A stretch of DNA of 64,000 nt from Runella sp. SP2 (GCF_003711225.1 NZ_CP031031.1:1-64000); one strand, 5' to 3'; shown: positions 1 through 8,492, counted from the stretch's first letter. A program made the numbers and translations. The notes: generated from the sequence alone by a model not told the origin.

Positions 1-224
1 GGTGCAACAGTAATTACGTTAGTAATGGCGCCAGTTGACCATTGAAGAGTCCCTGTTTGACAGTTCGTTGCAGTAAGAGTAATACTTTCTCCCTGACAAA
101 GAGCATTGGAAGTAGAAGAAGTAATGGCTGGAGGTGATAAATCTACATTGACACAGGGTTGATTTTGAGCAAATAGAGATACCGAAAAAGTAAGGAAACA
201 GGCGAGTAAAAATAGTTTTTTCAT
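1..224 (-). CDS. Secreted adhesin-like protein, 5' part only
   Basis: The frame opens at an ATG at 224 and stays open to the window edge, giving the first 74 residues. They begin with a clear signal peptide (MKKLFLLACFLTFSVSLFAQ, cleavage after the A-Q region), followed by a Cys- and Ser/Thr-rich stretch with the LCQGESITLTA pattern that is common in Ig-like/PKD repeats of Bacteroidota surface proteins. By family analogy this would be a long exported protein with a T9SS sorting domain, but its C-terminus is outside the window. An IS630 element begins only 30 bp upstream of the start codon, so its native promoter has probably been displaced. Confidence 0.7.
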   Translation of the reverse strand, partial: MKKLFLLACFLTFSVSLFAQNQPCVNVDLSPPAITSSTSNALCQGESITLTATNCQTGTLQWSTGAITNVITVA

Positions 225-253
225 ATAAATTAATAATGTCAGAATCCGTTCAT

Positions 254-283
254 TAAGTAGTAACGATAAATTAGTTTGCATTA
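254..283. repeat. Left inverted repeat of the IS630 element
   Basis: It starts with TAAGTAGT and ends with AAATTAGTTTGCATTA. The same two blocks appear in reverse complement at 1320-1349, with six mismatching central bases. It ends in the target TA at 254-255. Confidence 0.8.
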
Positions 284-903
284 AAGGGGCTAAAATTAAT
301 ATTGAGATGGTTTCCGACATTGGCTAAACATCTATTAACTGCATAGGCTAACGTTTCTCGGTCACAGTAATCAGTTGTGTTTAACCATCCAGTTTTCAAT
401 TGCCTCCAAAGTGTTTCAGCTATATTCAAATGGGGCGAATAAGTGGGCAGGAAGAAAATATATAAGCCCCTTCGCTGCCAAATGTTTATTCTTTCCTGAA
501 TGATTTTAGCATGATGAATTCGAGCATTATCTAATACAACATACGTAGGCTGATGAATCGACAAAGACAAGTTATCGAATTGCTCAAAGATAAATTGCGA
601 ATCAATATTTTGGACAGTAGTTTGCCAAAAGCATTGATTTTGGCGACTAATCATAGCCCAACAATTGAGTCGAAACCCTTTTTGTGCGCAAATCAACACA
701 TCTTCCTCAGGGAATTGCCATCCGTAAGGCACATAGCCTTCGCTGCATACATGGGATTCATCGGCATAATAAAGCGTAATCAGGCCCTGTTCGCTAAGAC
801 TTTCCAACTCAGCAAGTACTTCTACTTTGTAGTCATAAAGAACGGTATTAGGTCTACTTTTTACTCGCTTTCTGATACGTTTATATCGGCCACCAATACT
901 TTT
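271..903 (-). CDS. IS630 transposase, DDE catalytic part (orfB, expressed by -1 frameshift)
   Basis: This frame holds the catalytic half of an IS630-type DDE transposase. The acidic residues are visible in YADESHV, VVLDNARIHH and NIAETLWRQLK. It has no convincing start of its own; it is in frame with the upstream half only after a -1 slip at 903-909. Counting from the slip it adds 210 residues, so the fused protein is 343 residues, which is normal for the family. An internal TTG at 807 is less likely to be the start, because residues upstream of it (RKRVKSRPN...) look like genuine transposase linker. Confidence 0.85.
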   Translation of the reverse strand, partial: KSIGGRYKRIRKRVKSRPNTVLYDYKVEVLAELESLSEQGLITLYYADESHVCSEGYVPYGWQFPEEDVLICAQKGFRLNCWAMISRQNQCFWQTTVQNIDSQFIFEQFDNLSLSIHQPTYVVLDNARIHHAKIIQERINIWQRRGLYIFFLPTYSPHLNIAETLWRQLKTGWLNTTDYCDRETLAYAVNRCLANVGNHLNINFSPFNAN

Positions 904-1301
904 AAAAAATGGCGAAAAGCGTCATTACCAACGGGCTTACTGCCTTCAATCCGCTGGGACTCCCATTCCGCTTTAGCCATAGAAATACGTTGTCTATTAG
1001 ACTTTACCGCTTCTACAATGGCGGCTTGGTCTTCTAATTTGTTAATTGAAGCTTTACGACCCCGACCTGGTTTTGTTACTAAACCATCGATACCCTCAGT
1101 TTTATATCGTTCCAGCCAACTATTAACGCTTATATGGCACATGCCTACTATTTGGCCAACATCTTTTGATTTACGACCATCAGCTTTCAATAAAATGGTA
1201 TGGCAACGCATTCGAAACGAATGGTTTTCACTCGTTTTAAAGCTATTTTCTAACTCTTTTCGTTGTTCTTCGCTGAGAAGTGGTCTGTTAACTCGTCCCA
1301 T
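861..1301 (-). CDS. IS630 transposase, N-terminal helix-turn-helix part (orfA)
   Basis: This 146-residue product starts at the ATG at 1301. It contains the paired helix-turn-helix DNA-binding region typical of IS630 transposases: SKDVGQIVGMCHISVNSWLERY, followed by a GLVTKPGRGRK linker. It binds the element ends. In the zero frame it stops at 861. Ribosomes that slip at 903-909 would instead make the full transposase. The short product alone could act as a transposition inhibitor, as in other two-frame IS elements (inference). Confidence 0.85.
   Translation of the reverse strand: MGRVNRPLLSEEQRKELENSFKTSENHSFRMRCHTILLKADGRKSKDVGQIVGMCHISVNSWLERYKTEGIDGLVTKPGRGRKASINKLEDQAAIVEAVKSNRQRISMAKAEWESQRIEGSKPVGNDAFRHFLKVLVADINVSESE
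903..909 (-). other. Probable -1 programmed ribosomal frameshift site
   Basis: On the minus strand the heptamer T TTT TTA lies in the zero frame of orfA (codons CAT TTT TTA). Slipping back one base moves the ribosome into orfB with no stop in between, giving HFLKSIGGRYK at the junction. The heptamer matches the X XXY YYZ rule. I saw no obvious strong downstream pseudoknot. Confidence 0.65.
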
Positions 1302-1319
1302 AGGGCGAAAATAACAAAA

Positions 1320-1349
1320 TAATGCAAACTAATTTCAATGAACTACTTA
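1320..1349. repeat. Right inverted repeat of the IS630 element
   Basis: It is the reverse complement of 254-283 except for a six-base central difference. It ends in the target TA at 1348-1349 and begins 18 bp upstream of the orfA start codon. Confidence 0.8.
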
Positions 1350-1436
1350 GATTGAATTAATGAACAGAAAAGCTCTCCAAAGAGCATGTTTAAATTTTTT
1401 GGGGAAAGTATATGATTCACCTTATAGTCTATTCAG

Positions 1437-2131
1437 ACTTATTACAAGCCACTCTCCGATGCTAGTTGGCAATTTATTGAAGAAATTTTAAATGACAAAC
1501 GCAATTTACGATTGGCTGTAGATAATATTTTAGAGCTTTTAGGAACAGGTAACCAGTAGCATAATCTACAACTTGAAGGCATATACTGGCAATGTGTTTA
1601 TTGAAAGGCCAGCCCAGTATTATTTCAGGGCCTGGAAGATGTTTGTTCAAAGAGAATTTCAATCAAAAGAAACTAAAACGACAGGAAAAAAGGCAATACG
1701 AAGTTTTCTTAGTACTTGTAGTCGGTCCATTAAGCATTCCCTTTTCGTTGAATAGGATAATCGCAAAAGTCAATGGTCGAAAAACGTACTTGATTATAGA
1801 TATGCTTGGAGTGGTTTAGGGCGTAGTAGCCTATGGAACAAAAGCACACTTGTTAGCTGAACAGTATTTAGGGTACTTACATCGAATGAAAAAATATTGG
1901 TGAAGGATGGGATGCTTGCAAAGTCACTTTTTAGGATTGGATAAACAGTCACTTTGTAGGGTAGAAGTAGAGTTTGTAACGAAACCACCTACCCCAAAAG
2001 GGTTTTTACTTACCAAATGACACTGAACGGTCGAGCGTCATTATGCACGACTAATTGTACTCTAAAAACTCTGAAAAAAACATTATTCCTGCCAAAGCTG
2101 AGATTCCTTGGTCAATTTACCTAATTCTTCT
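1437..2131 (+). pseudogene. Decayed IS5-type transposase relic
   Basis: Pieces of one transposase can be read in changing frames. SDASWQFIEEILNDKRN and ILELLGTGNQ near 1455-1555 are the N-terminal domain. YWQCVYWKA and LNQKKLKRQEKRQ lie near 1585-1690. VNGRKTYLIIDMLGVV lies at 1770-1818. WTVERHYARLIV-like sequence lies near 2015-2060. This order matches IS5/IS427-type transposases, where GRKRHLLVDTLG and WVVERTFAWL are typical. Several frameshifts and stops separate the pieces, so it is dead. I could not define its terminal repeats. Confidence 0.6.
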
Positions 2132-2304
2132 TAATGGTTGACTTTAAGGACAAAACACAATTTTTGAATATATTCTAAGATAGTTGGCCCACAAAAAATA
2201 TTTTATAAAGAAAATATCTAAGCTAGAAAGTAAAAAATCTTTGCATTTAAAAAGCATATCTGTGAGGAGTAGTAAGGGGCTGCTTCATAAAACAAGATAC
2301 AGGT

Positions 2305-3072
2305 ATGAAAATTGGAGTTTTTGATTCGGGCTTCGGTGGACTCTCGGTCCTCTCTATGTTGAGGAAACAATACAGTTTTGATTATGTGTATTTGGCAGAC
2401 ACTGCTAATTGTCCTTACGGCGATAAAAATGTGGGACAAATCGCACACTTATCCTTTGAGGCCATTGCGTCACTTTTCGACTTGGGCGCTGATTTTGTGG
2501 TGATTGCGTGTAATACAGCTTCCACGATTTTGCCAAGTATAGAAGCCCATTTCCCTGCTAATAAGGTCTTGGGAATCATTGAGCCAACAATCGTCGGCTT
2601 AAAAAAAATGTCCATAAAAAGTTTGGGAGTTTTGGCTACTCAACGTACGGTTCGCTCGGCTCTATACCTTGACAAGTTATCCCCAATTCCCGTTTTCCAA
2701 CAGGCATGTCCCACATGGGCAAGCATGATAGAAAGGGACTGTATAGTATCCGAACAAATTCACCAAGACGTCCGTCAGCTTTTTCAAAAGTCTCCCGAAA
2801 TTTCTCACCTTCTATTGGGGTGTACGCACTATCCCTTTTTTAACATAGAACAGTATCTACCTATTGATGTACAAGTAGTCAGCCAAGGGCAATTTGTAGC
2901 TGATGCTTTGGCAGAAGTAACCCAAAGCCGCCCCCAAACGGACGCCCAAAGCACCTGTCAGTTTTATACTACGGGTTCTCCCGATGCTTTTGCTCGACGT
3001 GCTTCCCAACTGCTGGGCTATACCATCAATTGTCAATATTTAGACCTGACAACAGAAAAAATAAGCCCATAA
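2305..3072 (+). CDS. murI: Glutamate racemase
   Basis: MurI interconverts L- and D-glutamate in the cytosol and so supplies D-Glu for peptidoglycan. The 255-residue protein has the family landmarks: FDSGFGGLSV with the Asp7-Ser8 pair, PYGDK, the first catalytic cysteine in VIACNTAS (Cys69) and the second in LLGCTHYP (Cys173). All key residues are present, so it should be active. It is slightly short for the family but not truncated. It stands alone between an IS relic and small unknown genes, which is odd for a housekeeping gene and suggests an accessory second copy (inference). The start is the ATG of MKIGVFDSG. Confidence 0.93.
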   Translation: MKIGVFDSGFGGLSVLSMLRKQYSFDYVYLADTANCPYGDKNVGQIAHLSFEAIASLFDLGADFVVIACNTASTILPSIEAHFPANKVLGIIEPTIVGLKKMSIKSLGVLATQRTVRSALYLDKLSPIPVFQQACPTWASMIERDCIVSEQIHQDVRQLFQKSPEISHLLLGCTHYPFFNIEQYLPIDVQVVSQGQFVADALAEVTQSRPQTDAQSTCQFYTTGSPDAFARRASQLLGYTINCQYLDLTTEKISP

Positions 3073-3136
3073 TTCTCAAAAAATATTCTGTGAAAAGGAA
3101 TCTCAATAAAAGAATCAACTTAAATCCCTTAAAACC

Positions 3137-3316
3137 ATGTCGCATACAACCCCTCCTACTCCGCAAATTTTGGCCAATGCGTCTTGCCAAGTTGAAAAGA
3201 CCGACATGAATGTTGCCAATTGGTTCGCCACCGATGTGTCAAAAATCATTGGTTATATAGACGAAGGCAATTGGGGTTTCTACACCATCATTTACACAGA
3301 CGGTAGCGTAGGATAG
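3137..3316 (+). CDS. Small hypothetical protein (59 residues)
   Basis: An ATG at 3137 opens a 59-codon frame ending at TAG 3314-3316, with no signal peptide or membrane segment. The sequence is normal protein-like (VANWFATDVSKIIGYIDEG), and the frame is followed 10 bp later by a strong terminator hairpin, which supports a real transcribed gene. I do not recognise the family. Confidence 0.5.
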   Translation: MSHTTPPTPQILANASCQVEKTDMNVANWFATDVSKIIGYIDEGNWGFYTIIYTDGSVG

Positions 3317-3325
3317 CTCGCAAAG

Positions 3326-3366
3326 AGCGTTTCTGTACTTCTTATCCAGGTACAGAAACGCTTTTC
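3326..3366 (+). terminator. Rho-independent terminator
   Basis: Perfect 13-bp stem (AGCGTTTCTGTAC at 3326-3338 with its complement at 3350-3362), 11-base loop, followed by a T run. It closes the unit of the 59-residue gene and possibly murI. Confidence 0.8.
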
Positions 3367-3414
3367 AGTTGAATGTTTTAAGCTTATCAATCACTCTCAA
3401 AACAAACTCAAATC

Positions 3415-3726
3415 ATGAACGAAAACCTTCAAATTTTGCTCATTTGTCTCGCGGCAGGCTTGCTGCTATGGCGCTTCGGAGTGGCACTTCATTTTTTATT
3501 TCAAAGTGAAAAACTTTGGAGAAGTCTCGCTTGGGTAGGCTACGGAATCATCTACGTGATTGTTCCACTTGACTTTGATTTCGTGGTATGCTACGTGGAT
3601 GACTTTTTAGTCATGTTGGGTGTTACCCTCTATTTCTTGGCGATATTCTTAGGAGAATTGGCTTCACGGGGTTGGCAGGCGTTCAAAATAGCCTTCTGGA
3701 TTGAAAAAATGCCTGAATCTGAATAA
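3415..3726 (+). CDS. Small inner-membrane protein, unknown function
   Basis: The 103-residue protein has three hydrophobic segments (about residues 6-22, 40-52 and 64-86), with an aromatic loop ALHFLFQSEKLWRSL between the first two. It ends in a short cytosolic tail, FKIAFWIEKMPESE. It resembles the product at 8887-9219 in length, segment order and two local patterns (LHFLF versus FYFLF, and KIAFWIEK versus EIAFWLRK), so the two look like diverged paralogues. Function unknown. Confidence 0.6.
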   Translation: MNENLQILLICLAAGLLLWRFGVALHFLFQSEKLWRSLAWVGYGIIYVIVPLDFDFVVCYVDDFLVMLGVTLYFLAIFLGELASRGWQAFKIAFWIEKMPESE

Positions 3727-3772
3727 CCGTACTTACAAAATAACATCTATAATCATCAAACACCTTACAACG

Positions 3773-4054
3773 ATGCAAAAGTCAAAACACTTCCTCCTCC
3801 TTATGTTCCTACTGACCGTAGTGCTTCAAAGCTGCAACGGTGATGCCGAAAAAATCACAGCCCTTGAATCCCAAATACAAAGTTTGGAAGCCGAACTATC
3901 AAGTGCCGAATCCAAGATTTCTTCGCTCGAATCGGAGATTTCTTCTTTGGAGTCTGACAACAATACAAAGCGAAATAAGATACTTTCGCTTGAATGGGAG
4001 CTCCAATCTTGTAATAGTAAAGTCAGTAATGTACGGCTGGGGTTGTCTTATTGA
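3773..4054 (+). CDS. Small coiled-coil lipoprotein
   Basis: I chose the ATG at 3773 because it gives a lipoprotein signal (MQKSKHFLLLMFLLTVVLQSC, lipobox LQSC, lipidated Cys21). An upstream in-frame ATG at 3701 would bury it behind unrelated residues. The mature part is a run of heptads rich in Leu, Glu and Ser (LESQIQSLEAELSS, LESEISSLESD), so it should form an alpha-helical coiled coil in the periplasm, in the manner of Lpp-type proteins. The total is 93 residues. No specific family is recognised. Confidence 0.6.
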   Translation: MQKSKHFLLLMFLLTVVLQSCNGDAEKITALESQIQSLEAELSSAESKISSLESEISSLESDNNTKRNKILSLEWELQSCNSKVSNVRLGLSY

Positions 4055-4123
4055 AAAATTTAATTTACGAGGCTAAAACATCATTGCAGAAGCCCATAAA
4101 CTGTAGTGAGTGTTTATCTCATT

Positions 4124-4171
4124 AAAAATACATCTAACTGACTGCCTAAAATAAGGCAGTCAGTTAGATGT
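4124..4171 (-). terminator. Strong hairpin terminator, probably bidirectional
   Basis: Perfect 18-bp stem (4130-4147 with 4154-4171) and 6-base loop. On the minus strand it is followed by TATTTTTAAT. It sits 16 bp past the stop of the minus-strand caspase gene and also faces the plus-strand lipoprotein gene. Confidence 0.8.
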
Positions 4172-4187
4172 GTGGTGATATTAAAAT

Positions 4188-6371
4188 CTAAAACTCAACA
4201 CGCAAACTAATATTTGATTGAAATGGGTATTTGGAGATGTATGAGACTTCTGGAACTAATTTTATCTTAATATCGGTGCTTTTAGCAAGCAGATTCACAA
4301 ATATGGATGTACCAATCAAAAAATTTGCTCTGTTATTAATAATGCTTGTTCCAACCCAAGGTTTTAAATCAAAATTACGGTTTAAAAATAAATCTTTGCC
4401 AATATGAAAATCAATGACAGAATATTTAGGCTGTAAAAGCACTTTATCATTTAAAAGATGAAAAATGTGGACAGTAGAGCCTACTTTAATACCTGCAATT
4501 GGTGTTTTTGATTTGAGTAAAGTTGAGAGTCTAAAATCAACACCGATTGATATTGAAAATAAATTTAAGCGAGATCCATACCCTAATTGTAAACCTAAAC
4601 CTGATTCATTAGTCTCTTGTAAAAAGTCGCCTTCTTCAATCCTGCTTCCATCTATCTGTTTGAAAATAGATAAAGTGTCCTTTCTATTTTTATTATTAAG
4701 AGCGAATTTGTCAAATTCGTCTTCGCGTATATGCACAACCCTTAGCGTTCCAACTCGCTTCGGTGGTTTATTAAAAAAAGGACGAAAAACAACAAACCTT
4801 AAATCTTTGTAAATACCCTGCTTTCTGCCTGTTTCTACTCCTATACGCGGTTTAGTATATGAAACTCTTGTAGTAATGACAGCCAAATTGTCATTCAACC
4901 CTAAAATATTTGAAATTTGGTCAAAATATTTAGCATATAAGCCATTTCTTTGTCCTATCATTATGTAATACGGGTATGAAAAATCAGGGTTTATCTTAAT
5001 CGCATTTTCTAATTTTTCACTATCTCTTTCCAGATGTCCCTCAAAAACTAACTTTCTATAATTGATTTCATCATAAAAAGCTGCTTCTTTAGATAATAAA
5101 GCAAGGGAGCGATTTAATTGGGTCAATATGTTATCAATTGTATTATTCAGACTGTTTCGCTTGAAATTTACAAGTTCATAGTCTCGAATAATGGCATCGG
5201 AAAGTTTATAAGCCTTATAAAACTCTAACAATTGCCCCGAAAGCTTAACCGCTTCGTTGTAGCAAGCAGCTACGTACGTATATTTCAACTCCTGAAACGC
5301 CTCCAAGGAGTCTAATTTTTTAAACTTCTCTAACCAACGATAGGCGCCCTCTAAATCTTTGTTTTTAATAGAGTTCTCTAATTTTTCTTTGATAATAGAG
5401 GATGAGTCAGGGATAGAAAAGCCTGCCGACGCAGGTGTATTTAGATATTGGGGAAGAGTGGCTTTTGTTGTGAGAGTCACCTGTTTAGCAAAGATGACTA
5501 ATGAATCTCGTCCAATGGTCAACGGCGTTTGTTTGTGACCTACCTTACCGGCCTGTTCGGGTACTTTTTGGGCAATGTATTCTCCCAACTCCTTCACCCA
5601 TATAAGCCCGTTGCTGTCTGTATCGGCATCATGGCGACTACCTTTTAAGAAATAATGCACCAAAAGCCCATTTTGCAATTCTCGACTTTCGATGGCTTTT
5701 TCCTCTTTTTGAGAAGCCAAAAATATGCCGCTTTTGTCCGTTTTCGACCAACTGCTGACTACTTCTGAAATTTTTTCAGGATAAAAACTGCCCGCGTGAC
5801 AGGCATCAACGACCAAAAAAATGGACATGCCTTTTTTTATCAGGTCAGTCATCATGTCTCTTAGCTTTCCCATACGAACGGCGCCTGCCCCAGTATTTCC
5901 AACCAGTTCTATAGTTTCAAAATCTTCCGTAAATAAATACCCATTTTCGGTATCTCGTTTGTGAGTGCCGCCATGCCCCGAAATGAGGATAAATATGCGA
6001 TTGTATCTATTACTTTCACTGACTTGGATAAGCTTACCGAGTACTATGGCTGAGTTGGCTTTGTCGTTGATTAGAGTGTCAATCTTTATGTCCTTTCCAA
6101 ACTGCTCTCGCAAAAATCGGGCTAAGTCGCGGGCATCCTTATCGGCATATTGGAGCTTTTTTAAATGCTTATAGTCAGATATCCCCACCAACAGCGCGTA
6201 GTTTTTGGGCGGCTGAACAGCCTTCGCTCCGCTACCCCCCGTCGAGATCTGAGGTTCTATTTTGGTTAAGTTCGTTTCACTTGGTTTAGGTTGCGGGGTT
6301 ATAGTTTGTCCCTGTCCCCAACTAAACGTACCAAACAACGATACTAAAAACAGTAGCAGTAATTTCTTCAT
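4188..6371 (-). CDS. Secreted caspase-like (C14) protein with barrel-like C-terminus
   Basis: The ATG at 6371 gives a good signal peptide (MKKLLLLFLVSLFGTFSWGQ); the upstream ATG at 6392 would precede it. The protein has 727 residues. Residues about 55-260 are a caspase/peptidase C14 domain: ALLVGISDYKHLKKL, catalytic His in LISGHGG (His133) and catalytic Cys in VVDACHAGSF (Cys191). A helical middle follows (about 320-480). The C-terminal third has many short alternating strands (LGLQLGYGSRLNLFSISIG) and ends in phenylalanine (SLRVEF), as outer-membrane barrels do. By inference it is an exported cysteine protease anchored in the outer membrane. Substrate unknown. Confidence 0.75.
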   Translation of the reverse strand: MKKLLLLFLVSLFGTFSWGQGQTITPQPKPSETNLTKIEPQISTGGSGAKAVQPPKNYALLVGISDYKHLKKLQYADKDARDLARFLREQFGKDIKIDTLINDKANSAIVLGKLIQVSESNRYNRIFILISGHGGTHKRDTENGYLFTEDFETIELVGNTGAGAVRMGKLRDMMTDLIKKGMSIFLVVDACHAGSFYPEKISEVVSSWSKTDKSGIFLASQKEEKAIESRELQNGLLVHYFLKGSRHDADTDSNGLIWVKELGEYIAQKVPEQAGKVGHKQTPLTIGRDSLVIFAKQVTLTTKATLPQYLNTPASAGFSIPDSSSIIKEKLENSIKNKDLEGAYRWLEKFKKLDSLEAFQELKYTYVAACYNEAVKLSGQLLEFYKAYKLSDAIIRDYELVNFKRNSLNNTIDNILTQLNRSLALLSKEAAFYDEINYRKLVFEGHLERDSEKLENAIKINPDFSYPYYIMIGQRNGLYAKYFDQISNILGLNDNLAVITTRVSYTKPRIGVETGRKQGIYKDLRFVVFRPFFNKPPKRVGTLRVVHIREDEFDKFALNNKNRKDTLSIFKQIDGSRIEEGDFLQETNESGLGLQLGYGSRLNLFSISIGVDFRLSTLLKSKTPIAGIKVGSTVHIFHLLNDKVLLQPKYSVIDFHIGKDLFLNRNFDLKPWVGTSIINNRANFLIGTSIFVNLLAKSTDIKIKLVPEVSYISKYPFQSNISLRVEF

Positions 6372-6468
6372 TATAGGTTGGTACACGTACATATATTGTA
6401 CTTAAAGGCTTGAGTATCAAAAATAATATATCCCACCCACATAAAGGCTTTTGGGGCTATAATTTTTA

Positions 6469-6492
6469 AAGGCAAAGAAAATTGCCTTTTTC
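6469..6492 (+). terminator. Small hairpin with T run in a divergent intergenic region
   Basis: 8-bp stem AAAGGCAA/TTGCCTTT, 6-base loop, then a T run. It lies between the starts of two divergent genes, so it may be an attenuator in the leader of the gene at 6631 rather than a gene-end terminator. The rest of the 6372-6630 gap shows nothing else clear. Confidence 0.4.
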
Positions 6493-6630
6493 AGTGCTGA
6501 CCGAGATACATAGCAACGCCGTAGATTCCTTTACCAAACTTTGTTCCTACCAGTCTCATTTTTCTTTGCAAACACCTCAAAAAAATCACTTTCAAAAAGA
6601 ATGATAGGATGTATCTATAAAAAAACGACT

Positions 6631-7065
6631 ATGGCTACTACCTCATTCAACCAACAGCCGGCTACAATGCCTGGCAGTATCTTGGCCCAACTTCAGGCCA
6701 TTCCGGCGCACAAAATGCGCCACTACCAAATTCGCTCTCAACGATTTTTGGACAAAACCACGGTGGAGGTCGTCGCGTTTCGTCAGGAACTCAGAAAAAT
6801 TTGGGTCAATGACTATACCCAATTTGAGCGACTTGCAGGCGCAAACCCTACCCAAAAAGCCATTTGGCATCTTAGCAATGGCTGGGTCAATGTGCCCACT
6901 GTCATTGAAGCAATCTTCGTATTTAGCCTACCGCCATTCCAACTCAATGCCGGAATAAAAGCGACGATTCTTTCCATCCCTTTGGGCTTGTTCAACCCCT
7001 ACGGCCTTTTGCTCGACAGTAACCAGCAACCCGTTGCTATTTGTGAACATCCACGTGTGAACTAA
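6631..7065 (+). CDS. Hypothetical protein upstream of the coupling ATPase
   Basis: I prefer the ATG at 6631 (MATTSFNQQPATMPGS) over one 90 bp upstream, whose residues look like untranslated leader. The product has 144 residues, no signal peptide, a basic N-terminal half (HKMRHYQIRSQRFLDK) and a hydrophobic C-terminal half (FSLPPFQLNAGIKATILSIPLGLF). It ends 15 bp before the TraG-type gene, so the two are almost certainly co-transcribed. It may be a transfer accessory protein, but that rests only on position. Confidence 0.6.
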   Translation: MATTSFNQQPATMPGSILAQLQAIPAHKMRHYQIRSQRFLDKTTVEVVAFRQELRKIWVNDYTQFERLAGANPTQKAIWHLSNGWVNVPTVIEAIFVFSLPPFQLNAGIKATILSIPLGLFNPYGLLLDSNQQPVAICEHPRVN

Positions 7066-7080
7066 ACCCGCTCTAGCACT

Positions 7081-8469
7081 ATGATCCCCTTAGGATACAC
7101 CTCCATCCAACCCAAAGCTACCGTCGGTTTTCACCCCAATCCAGTTGGGGTGAAAACCTCAAAGGCCATTACGTTCAATGGCGAATCACATTTATTGACA
7201 GTTTGCCCAACGGGCGGCGGAAAAGGCGTTAATTGCCTAATTCCCACGCTTCTTACCTACGAAGGAAGCACCGTAACTTTGGACCCCAAAGGCGAAAACT
7301 ACAAGGTAACCGCCAAACGCAGGAGAGCAATGGGGCATCAAGTCGTTAAATTTGACCCCTTCAAAATCATCGATGACGGTTTTTCGTGCGATGGTTTCAA
7401 TCCGTTGGATTTGCGCCACTTTGGAGGTTTTGACATCGAAGAAGAATCGCTCAGCCTTGCAGACCAACTAAAAGGCAAACGTCGTAGCACCCATTCCGAC
7501 ATTTTTTGGGATTGTTCCGCCGTCAACGTCGTTAGTGCCGCCATTGCGGTTGTATTGTCGTTGTATGAAGATGAAAAAGTCAACCTTAGCGAAGCCATTC
7601 GTTTTTTGATGCAGCCCGAGTTGGTGTATGAATTTGCAGTTGTTTTAGATAACCATTCTACTCAGCTCCCCGAAGGAACGAAATACAGCATCAAAACCTA
7701 TCTTGAAACACCCGAGCAAAATACTCGCCCATCGGTTGATGCGACGGTCAATACTTACCTGCTTTCTCTTAAGTCGGAAGGTATTCTCAAAATGCTCGAA
7801 AAAACAACCTTCTCATTGGAAGAATTTATTGTGGGAAGCCGACCCATGGATTTATATTTTGTTTGGCCAAGCGACAAACTTGAAAGTCATAATGGACTGC
7901 TTTCCATGTTATTGGCCACCTTATTCAAAGCATTATTGCTCCGAACAGGCAAGCCCAAACACCGCAACCTGTTTTTATTAGATGAGACAGCCGCGCTCGG
8001 GGCTTTTCCTTTATTGGAGACAATTGCCGCCATTGGTCGAGGCTATGGTATCACGATGTGGCTGTTCCTCCAAGATTATGCCCAATTGAAACGAAATTTT
8101 CAAGACGGTGCCTCCACCCTCATCAACAATTGCGGAGTGCATCAATTTTTTGGCATTAAAACTTTTCACGTAGCCAAAGACATTGCGGCCATCACGGGGC
8201 TAAACCCACAGCAAATTATGTCTATGGCTTCCGACGAGCAGTACCTCTGCGTAGATGGGGAAGTTTACCCCAATGCCAAGCGACTCAACTACCTTCTGGA
8301 CAAAAACTTTGAAGGACTCTATGAGCCGAACTCTTTTTACCAACCTCAACCCGAGAGTTTACCCAAAGCCCGGCCACGTCCCCGGTCAGTAGTGGATAAA
8401 GTAGAGAGTACCACCCGAAAGAAGTCCAAACAAATCGCTCTGAACGATGACGACGATGATCTTTTTTAA
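7081..8469 (+). CDS. TraG/VirD4-type conjugation coupling ATPase
   Basis: Coupling proteins are hexameric ATPases that bring the relaxase-DNA complex to a type IV secretion channel. Walker A is CPTGGGKGVN (residues 42-51), followed by STVTLDPKGENY, which is typical of VirD4/TraG. Walker B is LFLLDE with Asp301-Glu302, followed by LGAFPLLETIAAIGRGYGI. The C-terminus ends in an acidic Asp run. At 462 residues it is shorter than classic TraG and has no N-terminal membrane helices, as in other soluble TraM-recognition-type members. No relaxase or channel genes are visible here, so it may belong to a mobilisable rather than self-transmissible element. Confidence 0.88.
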   Translation: MIPLGYTSIQPKATVGFHPNPVGVKTSKAITFNGESHLLTVCPTGGGKGVNCLIPTLLTYEGSTVTLDPKGENYKVTAKRRRAMGHQVVKFDPFKIIDDGFSCDGFNPLDLRHFGGFDIEEESLSLADQLKGKRRSTHSDIFWDCSAVNVVSAAIAVVLSLYEDEKVNLSEAIRFLMQPELVYEFAVVLDNHSTQLPEGTKYSIKTYLETPEQNTRPSVDATVNTYLLSLKSEGILKMLEKTTFSLEEFIVGSRPMDLYFVWPSDKLESHNGLLSMLLATLFKALLLRTGKPKHRNLFLLDETAALGAFPLLETIAAIGRGYGITMWLFLQDYAQLKRNFQDGASTLINNCGVHQFFGIKTFHVAKDIAAITGLNPQQIMSMASDEQYLCVDGEVYPNAKRLNYLLDKNFEGLYEPNSFYQPQPESLPKARPRPRSVVDKVESTTRKKSKQIALNDDDDDLF

Positions 8470-8492
8470 TCACCCTAAAACAACAAACAGAA

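Larger units (their letters stand above)
254..1349 (-). mobile_element. IS630-family insertion sequence, complete
   Basis: This is a 1.1-kb element bounded by about 30-bp imperfect inverted repeats, each ending in the TA dinucleotide that IS630/Tc1 elements target and duplicate. It carries two overlapping transposase frames joined by a probable -1 frameshift. Length, ends, TA target and transposase type agree with the family. It lies directly upstream of the truncated adhesin gene and next to a decayed IS5-type relic, so this is an insertion hot spot. Both ends and the transposase look intact, so it may still be active. Confidence 0.85.

Noticed and set aside
553-1314. A 253-residue plus-strand reading frame
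   Set aside because: It is the antisense of the IS630 transposase and shows no family features.
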